A stretch of DNA of 64,000 nucleotides from Thalassobaculum litoreum DSM 18839 (GCF_900102465.1 NZ_FNBW01000006.1:1-64000), one strand, 5' to 3'; counted from the stretch's first letter, positions 45,512-57,146 are shown. Program-made: numbers and translations. The notes: generated from the letters alone by a model not told the origin.

Positions 45512-46756
45512 CTACCGGCCCGTCAGCGGCCGGGCGTGCTGCAACAGGCGTGCGGTGACCGCGTCCAGACGGGCGCGGCCGGCGGCGGTGGCGCGGATAT
45601 CGGCACCCGCGGTCTCCAGGAATCCGGCGGCGACCAGCCCCTCCAGCGCCGGGGCCTCGAACAGGTCGGCGGGCGCGGCGCCGAACAGGTGGCGACACCG
45701 GTCCTCGGTCAGCCCTTCGTCGATGCGCAGGCCCATCAGCACCGCTTCCATTAGCGCCTCGTCCCGTGGGATCGGCGCATCGTCCACCAGGGCATGACCC
45801 TCCCGGGCCACCCGGTCCAGCCAGATCGTCGGCGCCCGGTGGGTGCGGGTCGCGGTCTTCGCCGCGCCGGGCCGTCCGTCCGACAGCCGGCCATGGGCGC
45901 CGGGTCCGATGCCGAGATAGTCCTGATAGCGCCAGTAGACGAGGTTGTGCCGGCATTCATGGCCGGGGCGGGCGTGGTTGGACACCTCGTAGGCCGGCAG
46001 GCCCGCCCGGCCTAGGATTTCCTGGGTCGCCTCATACAGGTCGGCCGCCCCGTCGTCGTCCGGGAGGGCGAACTCGCCGCGGGCGTGGCGGGCGTAGAAC
46101 GGCGTCGTCGGCTCGATGGTGAGCTGATAGAGCGACAGGTGCACCGGCTCCAGGGCGATCGCCCGCTCCAGTTCCCGCTGCCAGCCGGCCAGGTCCTGCT
46201 CCGGCCGGGCATAGATCAGGTCGAAGGAGACGGTGTCGAACTGCGCCCGTACGGCATCCAGGGCGGCCAGCGCCTCCGCCGCCGAGTGCTCCCGTCCCAG
46301 AAAGCGCAGCGACGCGTCGTCCAGGGCCTGCACCCCGAGCGAGACCCGGGTGATCCCGGCCTGCCGGAACGCCGCCATCTTCGCCGCCTCCACCGAGGTG
46401 GGGTTGGCCTCCAGGGTGATCTCGATGTCGTTGTTGAAGCGGAACAGCCGCCGCGCCGCCGCTAGCACGTCGGCGACGGTTTCCGGCTCCATCAGTGACG
46501 GGGTGCCGCCGCCGAAGAAGATGCTGACCAGCCGCCGGGTGCCGTCCGCCGCGCCGCCGACCCGGGGCGCCAGGGTTTCCAGCTCGCGCACCAGGAGGTT
46601 GCGCCACAGGGCGTGATCGACGCTGTCCGAGACATGGCTGTTGAAGTCGCAATAGGGGCACTTGGCCCGGCAGAACGGCCAGTGGACATAGAGTCCGAGC
46701 GGGTCCGACGCCGCCGCCGCCCGAGCGGTGGGGTCAGTCGCCAGCAGGGCCGCCAT
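45512..46756 (-). CDS. hemW: Radical SAM heme chaperone HemW
   Basis: HemW binds heme and a [4Fe-4S] cluster and inserts heme into respiratory enzymes; it is homologous to HemN. The 414 residues have the radical SAM motif CRAKCPYC near residues 29-36, GGGTPSLME and SLGVQALDD. The ATG at 46756 is chosen over upstream in-frame codons because it overlaps the rdgB end by 23 nt and gives the family N-terminus. Gene order rph-rdgB-hemW is the usual one. Confidence 0.94.
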   Translation of the reverse strand: MAALLATDPTARAAAASDPLGLYVHWPFCRAKCPYCDFNSHVSDSVDHALWRNLLVRELETLAPRVGGAADGTRRLVSIFFGGGTPSLMEPETVADVLAAARRLFRFNNDIEITLEANPTSVEAAKMAAFRQAGITRVSLGVQALDDASLRFLGREHSAAEALAALDAVRAQFDTVSFDLIYARPEQDLAGWQRELERAIALEPVHLSLYQLTIEPTTPFYARHARGEFALPDDDGAADLYEATQEILGRAGLPAYEVSNHARPGHECRHNLVYWRYQDYLGIGPGAHGRLSDGRPGAAKTATRTHRAPTIWLDRVAREGHALVDDAPIPRDEALMEAVLMGLRIDEGLTEDRCRHLFGAAPADLFEAPALEGLVAAGFLETAGADIRATAAGRARLDAVTARLLQHARPLTGR

Positions 46757-47357
46757 CGAAGCACCGCGCCACGAGCTGGGCGAAGGCGTCCGCCCGGTGG
46801 CTGACCGAATGTTTCCAGTCGGCATCCCCCTCGCCGAAGGTCTTGGTGTCGCCGTCGGGCACGAACATGGGATCGTAGCCGAAGCCCTTGTCGCCGCGCG
46901 GCGGCCACACGGCGGTGCCGTGCACGAAGCCCTCCACGCTTTCGCAATGGCCGTCGGGCCAGGCGAGGGTCAGCGCGCAGGTGAACCAGGCCCGGTCGTC
47001 GTCCGAGCCGCTCTCCGCCATCTTCCGGTGGACCAGCTCCATGGCGACCGAGAAGTCCTTGGACGGTCCGGCCCAGCGGGCGGAGTAGATCCCCGGATCG
47101 CCGTCCAGAGCCGCGACGCAGAACCCGGAATCGTCGGCCAGCGCCGGTTTCCCGGAGGCCGTGGCCGCCGCCAGCGCCTTCAGTTCCGCATTCGCAACGA
47201 AAGTGGTGCCCGTCTCCTCCGGCTCCGGCAGGCCGAGCTCGCCGGCGGAGACCACGCTCATGCCATAGGGCGCCAGCAGCTCGCCGATCTCCCGCACCTT
47301 GCCGGGATTATGGGTGGCGAGGACCAGGGTCTCGCCGGCCAGCTTGCGGGGCGCCAT
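46734..47357 (-). CDS. rdgB: XTP/dITP diphosphatase RdgB
   Basis: It removes deaminated purine nucleotides (dITP, XTP) from the pool. The 207 residues carry the ITPase signature [11 protein letters not shown] (14-24), [20 protein letters not shown] with catalytic acidic residues, and [12 protein letters not shown]. The ATG at 47357 lies 13 bp after rph. Confidence 0.96.
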   Translation of the reverse strand: MAPRKLAGETLVLATHNPGKVREIGELLAPYGMSVVSAGELGLPEPEETGTTFVANAELKALAAATASGKPALADDSGFCVAALDGDPGIYSARWAGPSKDFSVAMELVHRKMAESGSDDDRAWFTCALTLAWPDGHCESVEGFVHGTAVWPPRGDKGFGYDPMFVPDGDTKTFGEGDADWKHSVSHRADAFAQLVARCFDGGPAGD

Positions 47358-47370
47358 GGCGTCGGTCTCC

Positions 47371-48135
47371 TCAGCCCACGGCCGCGAGCTGCAGGGAGGC
47401 GAGTTCGTCGGTGCCCTTGCGGGCGAGGCGCAGCAGTTCCATGAACGCCGCCTCCGAGAACGGATCGCCCTCGGCCGTGGCCTGGACCTCGACCAGTCCG
47501 CCGCCGGCGGTCAGCACGAAATTGGCGTCGGCGTCGCAGTCGCTGTCCTCGGCATAGTCGAGATCCAGCACCGGCACACCCTTGTAGATGCCGCAGGAGA
47601 TCGCGGCCACGCGGTCGACCAGCGGATCGCTCTTCACCGCGCCGAAGCGCTTCAGGGTGGCGATCGCCTGGTGCAGGGCGACCCAGGATCCGGTGATCGC
47701 CGCGGTGCGGGTCCCGCCATCGGCCTGCAGCACGTCGCAGTCGATCCGGATCTGACGCTCGCCCAGGGCGGCGAGGTCGGTGACGGCGCGCAGGGAGCGG
47801 CCGATAAGGCGCTGGATCTCCTGGGTACGGCCCGACTGCTTGCCGCGGGCAGCCTCGCGGTCGGTGCGGGTATGGGTGGAGCGCGGCAGCATGCCGTATT
47901 CGGCGGTGACCCAGCCCTTGCCGCCGCCCTTCAGCCACGGCGGGACCCGCTCTTCCACGGTGGCGGTGCACAGCACGTGGGTGTCGCCGAACCGGGCGAG
48001 GCAGGAGCCTTCGGCATGCTTGGCGAAGCCGGGTTCCAGGACCACCTTGCGCAGTTCGTCGACGGCGCGGCCGGAGGGCCGGGAGCCCGCCGGGGTCTGG
48101 CCGGCGTTCTGGCCGGAGGTCGGGGCGGATGCCAT
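47371..48135 (-). CDS. rph: Ribonuclease PH
   Basis: A phosphorolytic 3'-5' exoribonuclease that matures tRNA 3' ends. Of its 254 residues, the conserved core starts after ~20 extra N-terminal residues ([13 protein letters not shown]). [17 protein letters not shown] and LIGRSLRAV are family motifs; [17 protein letters not shown] contains the phosphate-binding site. It diverges from hrcA across 162 bp, as in many alphaproteobacteria. Confidence 0.96.
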   Translation of the reverse strand: MASAPTSGQNAGQTPAGSRPSGRAVDELRKVVLEPGFAKHAEGSCLARFGDTHVLCTATVEERVPPWLKGGGKGWVTAEYGMLPRSTHTRTDREAARGKQSGRTQEIQRLIGRSLRAVTDLAALGERQIRIDCDVLQADGGTRTAAITGSWVALHQAIATLKRFGAVKSDPLVDRVAAISCGIYKGVPVLDLDYAEDSDCDADANFVLTAGGGLVEVQATAEGDPFSEAAFMELLRLARKGTDELASLQLAAVG

Positions 48136-48258
48136 GGGGTCGCCTTTCGTTGCGGATGGCTCTGGTCGAAATCTGCGCGGAAGCTAGCGATCCCGACCCC
48201 CGGCGTCCAGTCTCGCGGACCGCTTCGGGCGGACCGGCGGAGGCGGGGGCGACACACG

Positions 48259-48287
48259 TTGACCGGCCGCATAGCGCTTCCTAGATT
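48259..48287 (+). promoter_or_regulatory. Candidate hrcA promoter
   Basis: TTGACC (48259-48264), a 17-bp spacer and TAGATT (48282-48287). The expected transcription start falls within a few bases of the ATG at 48298, so the mRNA leader would be very short or absent. Confidence 0.5.
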
Positions 48288-48297
48288 TTGCGCTACG

Positions 48298-49386
48298 ATG
48301 GCAGCTATGCACAAAGAACCCTTTGACGGCACGTCGATGCCGTCCACCGCCCTGGCGCAACTCAACGAGCGGTCGCGCCGGATCCTCATGCACGTGGTCG
48401 ATGCCTATGTGGAGACGGGGGAACCGGTGGGCTCGCGCACCCTGTCGCGTAAGCAGGGCCTGGTGCTGTCGCCGGCGACAATCCGCAACGTCATGGCCGA
48501 TCTGGAGGAGGCGGGACTGCTGTTCTCGCCCCATACCTCCGCCGGGCGCCTGCCGACCGACGCGGGCCTGCGCATGTTCGTCGACGGCCTGCTGGAGATC
48601 GGCGGCGATCTCGGGCCGGAGGAACGGGAGAGCATCGACGGACAGTGCGCCGCCGCGGGCCGCAGTGTGGCGGAGATGCTGGAGGAGGCGTCCTCCGCCC
48701 TGGCCGGGCTGACCCGCTGCGCCGGCCTCGTCGTTTCGCCGAAGAATGAAGGCTCGCTGCGCCATATCGAGTTCGTGCCGCTCGGCAACCAGCGCGCCCT
48801 GGTGGTGCTGGTCAGCGAGACCGGCCTGGTGGAGAACCGGGTGGTGGAGCTGCCCGCCGGCCTGCCGCCCTCGGCCCTGGTGGAGGCGACCAACTACCTC
48901 AACACCCGGCTCAGCGGTCGCACGCTCAGCGAGGCGATGGCGCGGATCGAGGAGGAGATCGTCCAGCGCAAGGCCGAGCTCGACGACCTGACCTCCCGCG
49001 TCGTGCAGGCCGGGCTGGCCACCTGGGGCGGGGGGCCGGGAGCCTCGACCCTGATCCTGCGCGGCCAGTCGGCCCTGCTGCACGACGTGACCGCCCTGGA
49101 GGACCTGGAGCGGATCCGCGGGCTGTTCGAGCAGCTCGAGGAGAAGGAGAGCACCCTGCGCCTGCTCGACGCCACCGGGGCCGCCGACGGGGTGCAGATC
49201 TTCATCGGCGCCGAGAATCAGCTGTTCCGCAACACCGGCTGCTCGATGATCATCGCGCCGTACCACGATCAGAAACGTTCGGTCGTGGGCGCCATCGGTG
49301 TGATCGGCCCGACCCGGATGAACTACGCCCGCATCATCCCGATGGTCGACTACACCTCCAAGCTGATCAGCCGGCTGCTGGGCTAG
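48298..49386 (+). CDS. hrcA: Heat-inducible transcription repressor HrcA
   Basis: HrcA represses groESL-type operons through the CIRCE element. It has 362 residues from ATG 48298; ATG 48307 and 48337 are also in frame. The winged-helix N-terminus contains LNERSRRILMHVVDAYVETG, EPVGSRTLSR and LSPATIRNVMADLEEAGLL. The C-terminal domain is GAF-like with FIGAENQLF and GPTRMNYARIIPMVDYTSKL. No CIRCE repeat was seen in this window, so its targets lie elsewhere. The TAG stop is the first part of MITE copy 2. Confidence 0.94.
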   Translation: MAAMHKEPFDGTSMPSTALAQLNERSRRILMHVVDAYVETGEPVGSRTLSRKQGLVLSPATIRNVMADLEEAGLLFSPHTSAGRLPTDAGLRMFVDGLLEIGGDLGPEERESIDGQCAAAGRSVAEMLEEASSALAGLTRCAGLVVSPKNEGSLRHIEFVPLGNQRALVVLVSETGLVENRVVELPAGLPPSALVEATNYLNTRLSGRTLSEAMARIEEEIVQRKAELDDLTSRVVQAGLATWGGGPGASTLILRGQSALLHDVTALEDLERIRGLFEQLEEKESTLRLLDATGAADGVQIFIGAENQLFRNTGCSMIIAPYHDQKRSVVGAIGVIGPTRMNYARIIPMVDYTSKLISRLLG

Positions 49387-49522
49387 AGCAGATCGTGCGG
49401 TGACGGGATCACTTCGCGATCCCATCGGCGTGCCTGATTCTGCTCTATCTTATTGGTTCAGAGACAAATTCACCGACCGTATTGAATCGCTCCGTGATTC
49501 AATACGATCGGATATGGTTCTA
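49384..49522 (+). repeat. MITE-like repeat, copy 2 (139 bp)
   Basis: It starts with the hrcA stop TAG followed by AGC and ends TTC-TA at 49518-49522. It contains the family core CTGCTCTATCTTATTGGTTC and AGAG, plus hairpins GGGATCACTTCGCGATCCC and GTATTGAATCGCTCCGTGA and onward. Removing it would leave hrcA ending GGC-TAG. The rest of the 310-bp gap to grpE (49523-49696) shows no gene and must hold the grpE promoter or leader. Confidence 0.75.
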
Positions 49523-49696
49523 GGAAATCCGGGACGCCGCACCGGGCCGACGCCGAGGGATCCGCCGACGCTCGGGGGTGATTTGCGGCGATTCGGGTTT
49601 TCATCGACGCACAGGCGCCTTACATAGCGGACGTCACGACAGTCTCCGATCCACGGACGTGCCGCATTTTCAACCGCAGGACCACGAGTAGCGATC

Positions 49697-50368
49697 ATGG
49701 CGAACGACCAGAACAAGCCCGCCGGCCCGCAACCCGTCAACGATCAGCAGGCGCCGGGCGAAGCCCCGTACGATCAGGCGGCCGAGGCGTCGCTTGCCGA
49801 GAGCCTGGGCCTGTCGGAAGAAGGCCTGATCGACACGGACGGGGGCCAGACCGATGCCCGCGACGTGCGGATCGCCGAGCTCGAGGAGCAGGTCGCCCAT
49901 CTCAAGGACCAGGCACTGCGGGCCCTGGCCGATGCGGAGAACCTGCGCCGGCGCACCGAGCGCGAGAAGGAGCAGTGGCGCAAGTTCGCGTCGGCCGACC
50001 TGGCCAAGGATCTGCTGAACGCCGTCGACAACCTGCGCCGTGCGCTGGACTCCGCCCCGGCGGACCGGGATTCCCTCGACGACGCGGTGAAGAACGTCAT
50101 CGTCGGCGTGGAGATGACCGAGAAGGAGGTTCTGAACGCCTTCGACAAGCACAAGATCGTGCGGATCAACCCACTCGGCGAGAAGTTCGACTACAACCTG
50201 CATCAGGCGATGTTCGAGGTCGAGGATCCGAGCAAGGCGCCGGGCACGGTGGTTCAGGTTCTCGCGCCGGGCTACGTGCTGCACGATCGGCTGCTGCGCG
50301 CCGCCATGGTCGGCGTCGCCAAGGGTGGCAAGCCGGACGACCACGAGCGGGTCGATACCACGGCGTGA
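49697..50368 (+). CDS. grpE: Nucleotide exchange factor GrpE
   Basis: GrpE releases ADP from DnaK. The 223 residues comprise a disordered N-terminus, a long dimerising helix (about 55-115, VRIAELEEQVAHLKDQALRA) and a C-terminal beta-domain with FDYNLHQAMFEVED and VVQVLAPGYVLHDRLLRAAMV. The ATG is at 49697. It follows hrcA, the usual order, but is separated from it by the MITE. Confidence 0.95.
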   Translation: MANDQNKPAGPQPVNDQQAPGEAPYDQAAEASLAESLGLSEEGLIDTDGGQTDARDVRIAELEEQVAHLKDQALRALADAENLRRRTEREKEQWRKFASADLAKDLLNAVDNLRRALDSAPADRDSLDDAVKNVIVGVEMTEKEVLNAFDKHKIVRINPLGEKFDYNLHQAMFEVEDPSKAPGTVVQVLAPGYVLHDRLLRAAMVGVAKGGKPDDHERVDTTA

Positions 50369-50422
50369 GGCTGGGGGTGCTCGAGCGCCCCTCTCTCTAC
50401 CTTCTACCCTCCAAAAAGCACG

Positions 50423-50526
50423 CCCCGGATTTATGCCGGGGCCCATCCGTCTGCACGCGCGGACGCCATGAATCAGGCGCCAGGACTTGGAACAGCGGGC
50501 GAGTAGGCCCCGGCATAAATCCGGGG
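50423..50526. repeat. Long inverted-repeat element C
   Basis: Perfect 21-bp arms (50423-50443, 50506-50526) around 62 bp. Each arm is a small palindrome-like CCCCGG-ATTTATG-CCGGGG. The layout matches element A, but the central bases differ (TTTATG instead of CTTGTT), with the same change in both arms. It lies between the convergent grpE and DUF1848 genes. Confidence 0.8.
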
Positions 50527-50553
50527 AGTGGCGCTGTAGTAAAGTGTCATGAG

Positions 50554-51450
50554 CTAGGTTTTGGTCCTTCCATCCGGCGGGAACAGGAACTCGCTGTCCG
50601 GATCATGTGCCCGCATCTTGCGCTTGGCGGTTTCCGGCCGGCCGACCGCGTAGCAGTAGAGACAGCCGTGCGGGCACGTGTCGTAGGCGCCGATATCGCG
50701 GGATTCCGCGCAGGCGCAGCCCGGCCGGTTGCCCTTCTCCCGTCCTCCGATCTCCCGGTCCGCGATTCCGGACAGCCGGGTCACGTCGATGCAGGCGGCC
50801 GGGGCCAGTCCGGGCGAGAGCAGGTCCGGCTGGGCGCAAAGGGTGGGACGGATGCCCCGCTCGGCGGCGATCTCCGCCAGACGGGCCAGCAGCGCGCGCT
50901 TCTCTTCGGCCTCCGGATCGCGCCAGGCGATGCCGGCCTCCCGTTCCAGCCGGCGCAGGTTGGCGCCGGTCTTGCGGTAGATCGTGGCGAAGGACAGCAC
51001 GACCTCGTCGACCGCGCCGGCCAGGTCCTGCGCCAGCGCGGCAAAGGTCCGCGCGTGGAAATCGGGCGGCGTAAGATCGGTGATCAGCACCGGATCGTAG
51101 CGCCAGACCACGGTCCGCGGCCCGAAATGCCGGGCCATCTCGCGGATCTGCGCCACCGCGCGGCCGGTATCGATCACCGACCGCTCCAGCGCCCGCGGAT
51201 AGCCGGTGACGGTCACCTGCACCATGAACGGCCGCCGCTGCGTCGCCAGCGTTTCCAGCGTGTCGAGGAACGGTTCGGCGTTGCGGGTCCAGAACACGAA
51301 GGCCTCGGCGGCCTCCGGGTCGAGCCCCACGGTGAAGGGTTTGCCGCCATAGGGGTTCGTGACCCGGGCGAAGCCGGCGGCCAGCCGGTTGCGGAACCAG
51401 GAACCGTAGAAGGCGGGGATGTCGGTCTTGTAGCTGGCGGAGACGATCAT
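50554..51450 (-). CDS. DUF1848 family protein
   Basis: 298 residues. The N-terminus MIVSASYKTDIPAFYGSWF and the C-terminal cysteine cluster CACAESRDIGAYDTCPHGC with LYCYA are typical of DUF1848. The cysteine spacing resembles an Fe-S site, and the fold is reminiscent of spore-photoproduct-lyase-like TIM barrels; no activity is established. The ATG at 51450 is chosen over the upstream in-frame codon because it gives the family start. It sits between grpE and dnaK and diverges from dnaK, which is unusual. Confidence 0.83.
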   Translation of the reverse strand: MIVSASYKTDIPAFYGSWFRNRLAAGFARVTNPYGGKPFTVGLDPEAAEAFVFWTRNAEPFLDTLETLATQRRPFMVQVTVTGYPRALERSVIDTGRAVAQIREMARHFGPRTVVWRYDPVLITDLTPPDFHARTFAALAQDLAGAVDEVVLSFATIYRKTGANLRRLEREAGIAWRDPEAEEKRALLARLAEIAAERGIRPTLCAQPDLLSPGLAPAACIDVTRLSGIADREIGGREKGNRPGCACAESRDIGAYDTCPHGCLYCYAVGRPETAKRKMRAHDPDSEFLFPPDGRTKT

Positions 51451-51491
51451 GGTAAACGCCAACTTGGGCCGAGAATCAGGCTCCGGCAACG

Positions 51492-51520
51492 CTTGCGTCG
51501 GCGATTGGCCCCACTATATA
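51492..51520 (+). promoter_or_regulatory. Candidate heat-shock (RpoH-type) promoter of dnaK
   Basis: CTTG (51492-51495) and CCCCACTATATA (51509-51520) resemble the -35 and -10 of alphaproteobacterial RpoH promoters. It lies 85 bp upstream of the dnaK ATG. Confidence 0.45.
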
Positions 51521-51604
51521 CGGTTCAATCCTGAAATTGTCCCCGATGGGGGCGCCGACGGCGCTTTCGAGGCCAACGGCGCCTGCCGCTGAAGAGAGGA
51601 TCGC

Positions 51605-53542
<1,938 letters not shown>

Positions 53543-53565
53543 TCCCGATCAGGTGAAAACGCGTG

Positions 53566-53628
53566 GCCCGGCATCATCCCTTGGCGGATCGATGCCGGGC
53601 GCCGCGGTCCGCTCGGACCGGGGCTTTT
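53566..53628 (+). promoter_or_regulatory. Hairpins between dnaK and dnaJ
   Basis: A ten-pair stem (GCCCGGCATC and GATGCCGGGC, 53566-53600) is followed by CGGTCC-GCTC-GGACCG (53605-53620) and GGGCTTTT. Together they could stop part of the dnaK transcripts or stabilise a processed 3' end, giving less dnaJ than dnaK. Confidence 0.4.
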
Positions 53629-53681
53629 CAGCGACACGCGCAACGACGACACTAGCGCGATACCGGGGGCGGTGACGATCG

Positions 53682-54824
53682 ATGGCGAAGCGCGACTATT
53701 ATGAGGTCCTGGGCGTTGACCGGAACGCCGACAAGGACACCCTGAAGAAGGCGTATCGCAAGCTTGCGATGCAGTTCCATCCCGACCGCAATCACGGTAA
53801 CGCGGAAGCGGAGCTCAAGTTCAAGGAACTCAACGAGGCCTATGACGTCCTGAAGGACGACGAGAAGAAGGCCGCCTACGATCGTTTCGGTCACGCAGCG
53901 TTCGAAGGCGGCGGACCGCGTCCCGGCGGCGGCGGCGGTTTCGAGGGCTTCTCCGGCGGTTTCGCCGACATCTTCGAGGAGATGTTCGGAGACTTCATGG
54001 GCGGCGGTGGCGGCAGGCGGGGCGCCAGCCCGGGCCGCGGCGCCGATCTGCGCTACAACATGACGGTCAGCCTGGAGGACGCGTTCAACGGCAGGCAGGC
54101 AGAGATCCGCGTGCCGACCTCCGTGACCTGCGACGTCTGCGACGGCGCGGGCGCGGAGAAGGGCTCCAAGCCGATCGCCTGTCCGACCTGCGGAGGTCGC
54201 GGCAAGACCCGGACCCAGCAGGGCTTCTTCACCATCGAGCGGACCTGTGCGTCCTGCGGCGGTGTGGGCCAGGTGATCGAGAACCCGTGCAAGGCCTGCA
54301 GCGGCGCCGGCCGCCAGCGCAAGGAGAAGACCCTGTCGGTCAACATCCCCGCCGGTGTGGAGGATGGAACCCGCATCCGCCTGCAGGGCGAGGGTGAGGC
54401 CGGCATGCGCGGCGCGCCGCCGGGCGACCTCTATCTGTTCCTGAACATCCAGCCGCATCCGCTGTTCCAGCGCGAAGGCGCCGACATTTACTGCAGGGTT
54501 CCGCTGGAGATGGTCACCGCCTCCCTGGGCGGCGCGATCGAAGTGCCGACCATCGAGGGCAAGCGGGCCAAGGTCTCCGTCCCTGCCGGCACCCAGACCG
54601 GCCGGCAGTTCCGGCTGCGCGGCAAGGGCATGTCCGTCCTGCGCTCGCCGTCGCGCGGCGACATGTATGTCGAGGTGGCAGTCGAGACGCCGGTCAACCT
54701 GACCGACCGTCAGCGCGAGCTGCTGGAGGAATTCCAGAAGGACAGCGGCGTGGAGAAGACCAGTCCGCAGAGTCACGGCTTCTTCGACAAGGTGAAGGAG
54801 CTGTGGGAGGACCTTCGCGACTAG
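53682..54824 (+). CDS. dnaJ: Co-chaperone DnaJ (Hsp40)
   Basis: 380 residues. The J-domain has HPD (QFHPDRNH near residue 33), then a Gly/Phe-rich region, and four zinc-binding CxxCxGxG motifs: [32 protein letters not shown]. The C-terminal substrate-binding domains follow. The ATG is at 53682. The TAG stop is the first part of MITE copy 3. Confidence 0.98.
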   Translation: MAKRDYYEVLGVDRNADKDTLKKAYRKLAMQFHPDRNHGNAEAELKFKELNEAYDVLKDDEKKAAYDRFGHAAFEGGGPRPGGGGGFEGFSGGFADIFEEMFGDFMGGGGGRRGASPGRGADLRYNMTVSLEDAFNGRQAEIRVPTSVTCDVCDGAGAEKGSKPIACPTCGGRGKTRTQQGFFTIERTCASCGGVGQVIENPCKACSGAGRQRKEKTLSVNIPAGVEDGTRIRLQGEGEAGMRGAPPGDLYLFLNIQPHPLFQREGADIYCRVPLEMVTASLGGAIEVPTIEGKRAKVSVPAGTQTGRQFRLRGKGMSVLRSPSRGDMYVEVAVETPVNLTDRQRELLEEFQKDSGVEKTSPQSHGFFDKVKELWEDLRD

Positions 54825-54937
54825 AGCAAGTCACGATCAGTTGGAAACCTTCTGCTCGTGTGACTGTGCTCTATCTTTGATGGGATAGAGGGCGATTCCC
54901 GGTGCAGATCGTTTAGATCTGAACCGATCCCGCTCTC
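54822..54937 (+). repeat. MITE-like repeat, copy 3 (116 bp)
   Basis: It starts with the dnaJ stop TAG followed by AGC and ends GCTC-TC at 54932-54937. The central hairpin CTCTATC-TTTGATGG-GATAGAG is perfect. The block GAGGGCGATTCCCGGTGCAG and the GATC-rich end align closely with copy 1 read on the minus strand. Confidence 0.78.
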
Positions 54938-55032
54938 GCATTTCAGGCGTTGCCCCGGGAACTATTCCCCCAATCCACCGGCACTACCCCCAGGAAACCG
55001 CGGGTTTCAGGGGGGTAGTACCGGCTGCACCG

Positions 55033-55566
55033 TCAGAACCCCCCGGTCTTCTCCCGATTGATGGCGGTGACCATTGCCCGGCCCTCGCGCTCCATGAAGG
55101 CGATCGCCGCCCCGGTCATCGCCATGGCATAGCGGATGGTGAAGCGCTGTCCCTCGGTCATCTCGGCACTGGGCAGGCCCCGCAAACGCCGCTGTTCCCT
55201 GCGGAGTCCTGCGAGACGCTCGTCCACGACGCGGTTGACGTCGTCCATCTCGACCAGATGGGCGAAGAACATGGCGGTGAGGAAGGGAGAGCGCAGAACC
55301 TCTTCGCCGGAGGCGGCCGAGACCGACGCCACCAGGGCTTCCCGCCCGATCTCGGTCAGGCGGAAGACCCGCTTCTCCAGGGAGACGTCGCCGGGCCCCA
55401 CGACCTCGATCTCGCCCCGTGCTACCGCCTTGGCGAGGGCCGGATAGATGGCGCCGAGGCTGGCATGGGCGAAGTGGCCGAACCAGTCCTCCACCGATTT
55501 GCGTATGCCGTAGCCGCTGGTGTCCCCGAAGCTGAGAACCCCGAGGCAGAGCGCGCGCACATCCAC
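55033..55566 (-). CDS. PadR-family transcriptional regulator
   Basis: 177 residues. The PadR winged helix occupies about 1-80 (ALCLGVLSFGDTSGYGIRKS, ASLGAIYPALAKAVARGEIE), followed by a C-terminal helical dimerisation region as in Vir-type PadR proteins. The start is GTG at 55566. Its target is unknown; it lies convergent with dnaJ and divergent from dapB across 150 bp, so dapB or a self-operator is possible. The AT-rich leader (55570-55625) contains no obvious palindrome. Confidence 0.87.
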   Translation of the reverse strand: MDVRALCLGVLSFGDTSGYGIRKSVEDWFGHFAHASLGAIYPALAKAVARGEIEVVGPGDVSLEKRVFRLTEIGREALVASVSAASGEEVLRSPFLTAMFFAHLVEMDDVNRVVDERLAGLRREQRRLRGLPSAEMTEGQRFTIRYAMAMTGAAIAFMEREGRAMVTAINREKTGGF

Positions 55567-55716
55567 GATATCTCTCCATTTAACAAGAATATCAAACCGA
55601 ATTTACCTTTAACACCAAATAACTAGAAATGCGATAGCCCGACGTGCTCCCGAGGGCTGACAATGCGATAATAAACCGTATTCTCGGCGGCGCGACGGCC
55701 ATGAGGGAGAAGAGCG

Positions 55717-56520
55717 ATGGCATTGGCAGTGGGCGTGTTCGGCAGTACCGGACGCATGGGACGGATGGTCACCCGGGCCGTCACCGAGGCCGACGGGATG
55801 ACCGTCAACAAAGCCGCCGATCGTGCCGGTAGTGCCCATCTCGGCGCCGATATCGGCGACCTGGCGGGCGTCGGCTCCCTCGGAGTGTCGGTGACCGACG
55901 ATGTGGACGCCGTCCTGGGCGTCGACGTGGCCATCGACTTCACCCTGCCGGAGGCCACCCTCGTCCATGCGGCGCGCGCGGCCGCCAGCGGCACGCCTCT
56001 GGTGATCGGAACCACCGGCCTGACCAACGCGCAGGAGGCCACCCTCGCCGAACACGCCAAAACCACCGCCATCGTCTACGCGCCGAACATGAGTCTGGGC
56101 GTCAACCTGCTCCTGGCGGTGGTCGAGCAGGTCTCCGCCGCCCTGGACGAGGCCTGGGACATCGAGATCGTCGAGATGCATCACAACCGCAAGGTCGATG
56201 CCCCGTCGGGCACGGCCCTCGGACTCGGCCGGGCCGCCGCCAAGGGGCGGGGCCGCGCGTTCGACGACGTGGCCGTGCTGTCCCGCGAGGGCATGACCGG
56301 TCCCCGGGAACAGGGTCAGATCGGATTCGCAACATTAAGGGGCGGCGACGTGATCGGCGATCACACGGTGATCTTCGCCGGCGCTGGCGAGCGCGTCGAG
56401 ATCGGCCACAAGGCGAGCGGGCGCGACGTCTTCGCCGCCGGGGCGGTGCGGGCGGCCCGCTGGGTCGCCGGACGTACGCCGGGGCTCTACACCATGCGTG
56501 ACGTGCTCGGCATCACCTGA
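55717..56520 (+). CDS. dapB: 4-hydroxy-tetrahydrodipicolinate reductase DapB
   Basis: The NAD(P)H-dependent step of lysine and diaminopimelate synthesis. The 267 residues have the cofactor loop VFGSTGRMGRMV at the N-terminus and the catalytic signature EMHHNRKVDAPSGTAL. The ATG at 55717 is preceded by GAGGGAGAAG. dapB is a usual neighbour of dnaKJ in alphaproteobacteria; the PadR gene is an insertion in that order. Confidence 0.96.
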   Translation: MALAVGVFGSTGRMGRMVTRAVTEADGMTVNKAADRAGSAHLGADIGDLAGVGSLGVSVTDDVDAVLGVDVAIDFTLPEATLVHAARAAASGTPLVIGTTGLTNAQEATLAEHAKTTAIVYAPNMSLGVNLLLAVVEQVSAALDEAWDIEIVEMHHNRKVDAPSGTALGLGRAAAKGRGRAFDDVAVLSREGMTGPREQGQIGFATLRGGDVIGDHTVIFAGAGERVEIGHKASGRDVFAAGAVRAARWVAGRTPGLYTMRDVLGIT

Positions 56521-56525
56521 TCGGT

Positions 56526-57053
56526 TCAATTTGGTTCCGGAATGGAGAGATGGGGCGGCAGGGCCGCGCGGCGCAACCCGTCGCGCAGCACATTTGCCAG
56601 CCCGTCCTTCTCCTCCTGGCCGAGGAAGGCGCCGATCTCCAGCCCGCGCCCCCGGGACCGCAGGGTCAGCCGGCTGGCGCGCCGCGGCCGCTGCTCCACA
56701 TCGACCCGGAGCCAGGCCGAGGGCATGACGTAGCGCCGGCGGCGGCCGCGGGCGTCGATCTTCACGACCTCCAGCGCGTTGCCGGAGAGCCGGATCGTCT
56801 CGTAAGCCCGTGCGGCCCGGTAGTTCAGACGAAAGGCGAGATAGATCACCGCCACGTCGAGGCCGAGAAAGCCGACGATCGGCCACGCGCCGAGGAGAAA
56901 AAAGACCAAGCCGATGGTGAACGACAGCCCGGCGATCACGCCCATGAGGACCAGGAACCCCTGGGGCGTGAGGGATCGATGCGGATACAGAACGAGATCC
57001 AGAACCGGCGTTTCCTCGGGCTCGGACCCCGTCTTGGCGATCGGCTGCTCCAT
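56526..57053 (-). CDS. DUF2244 family membrane protein
   Basis: 175 residues. The N-terminal PHRSLTPQGFLVLMGVIAGL is typical; two membrane segments lie at about 32-50 and 55-73 (GLVFFLLGAWPIVGFLGLDV). The C-terminal cytosolic part is Arg-rich (VEQRPRRASRLTLRSRGRGL). Function unknown. It converges with dapB, five bases apart, and diverges from nth. Confidence 0.86.
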   Translation of the reverse strand: MEQPIAKTGSEPEETPVLDLVLYPHRSLTPQGFLVLMGVIAGLSFTIGLVFFLLGAWPIVGFLGLDVAVIYLAFRLNYRAARAYETIRLSGNALEVVKIDARGRRRRYVMPSAWLRVDVEQRPRRASRLTLRSRGRGLEIGAFLGQEEKDGLANVLRDGLRRAALPPHLSIPEPN

Positions 57054-57146
57054 GGCCTCACATTAGCGCCGCGGACCGGGGAGCGGTCAATCCGGCATAG
57101 CGATGTGGGCGATTGCGGCCCTCTGTCGCGGGGGCTAAACAGGGAC

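Noticed and set aside
47299-48297. Upstream in-frame extension of hrcA by 333 codons
   Set aside because: It is antisense to rph and rdgB; HrcA family proteins start near 48298.
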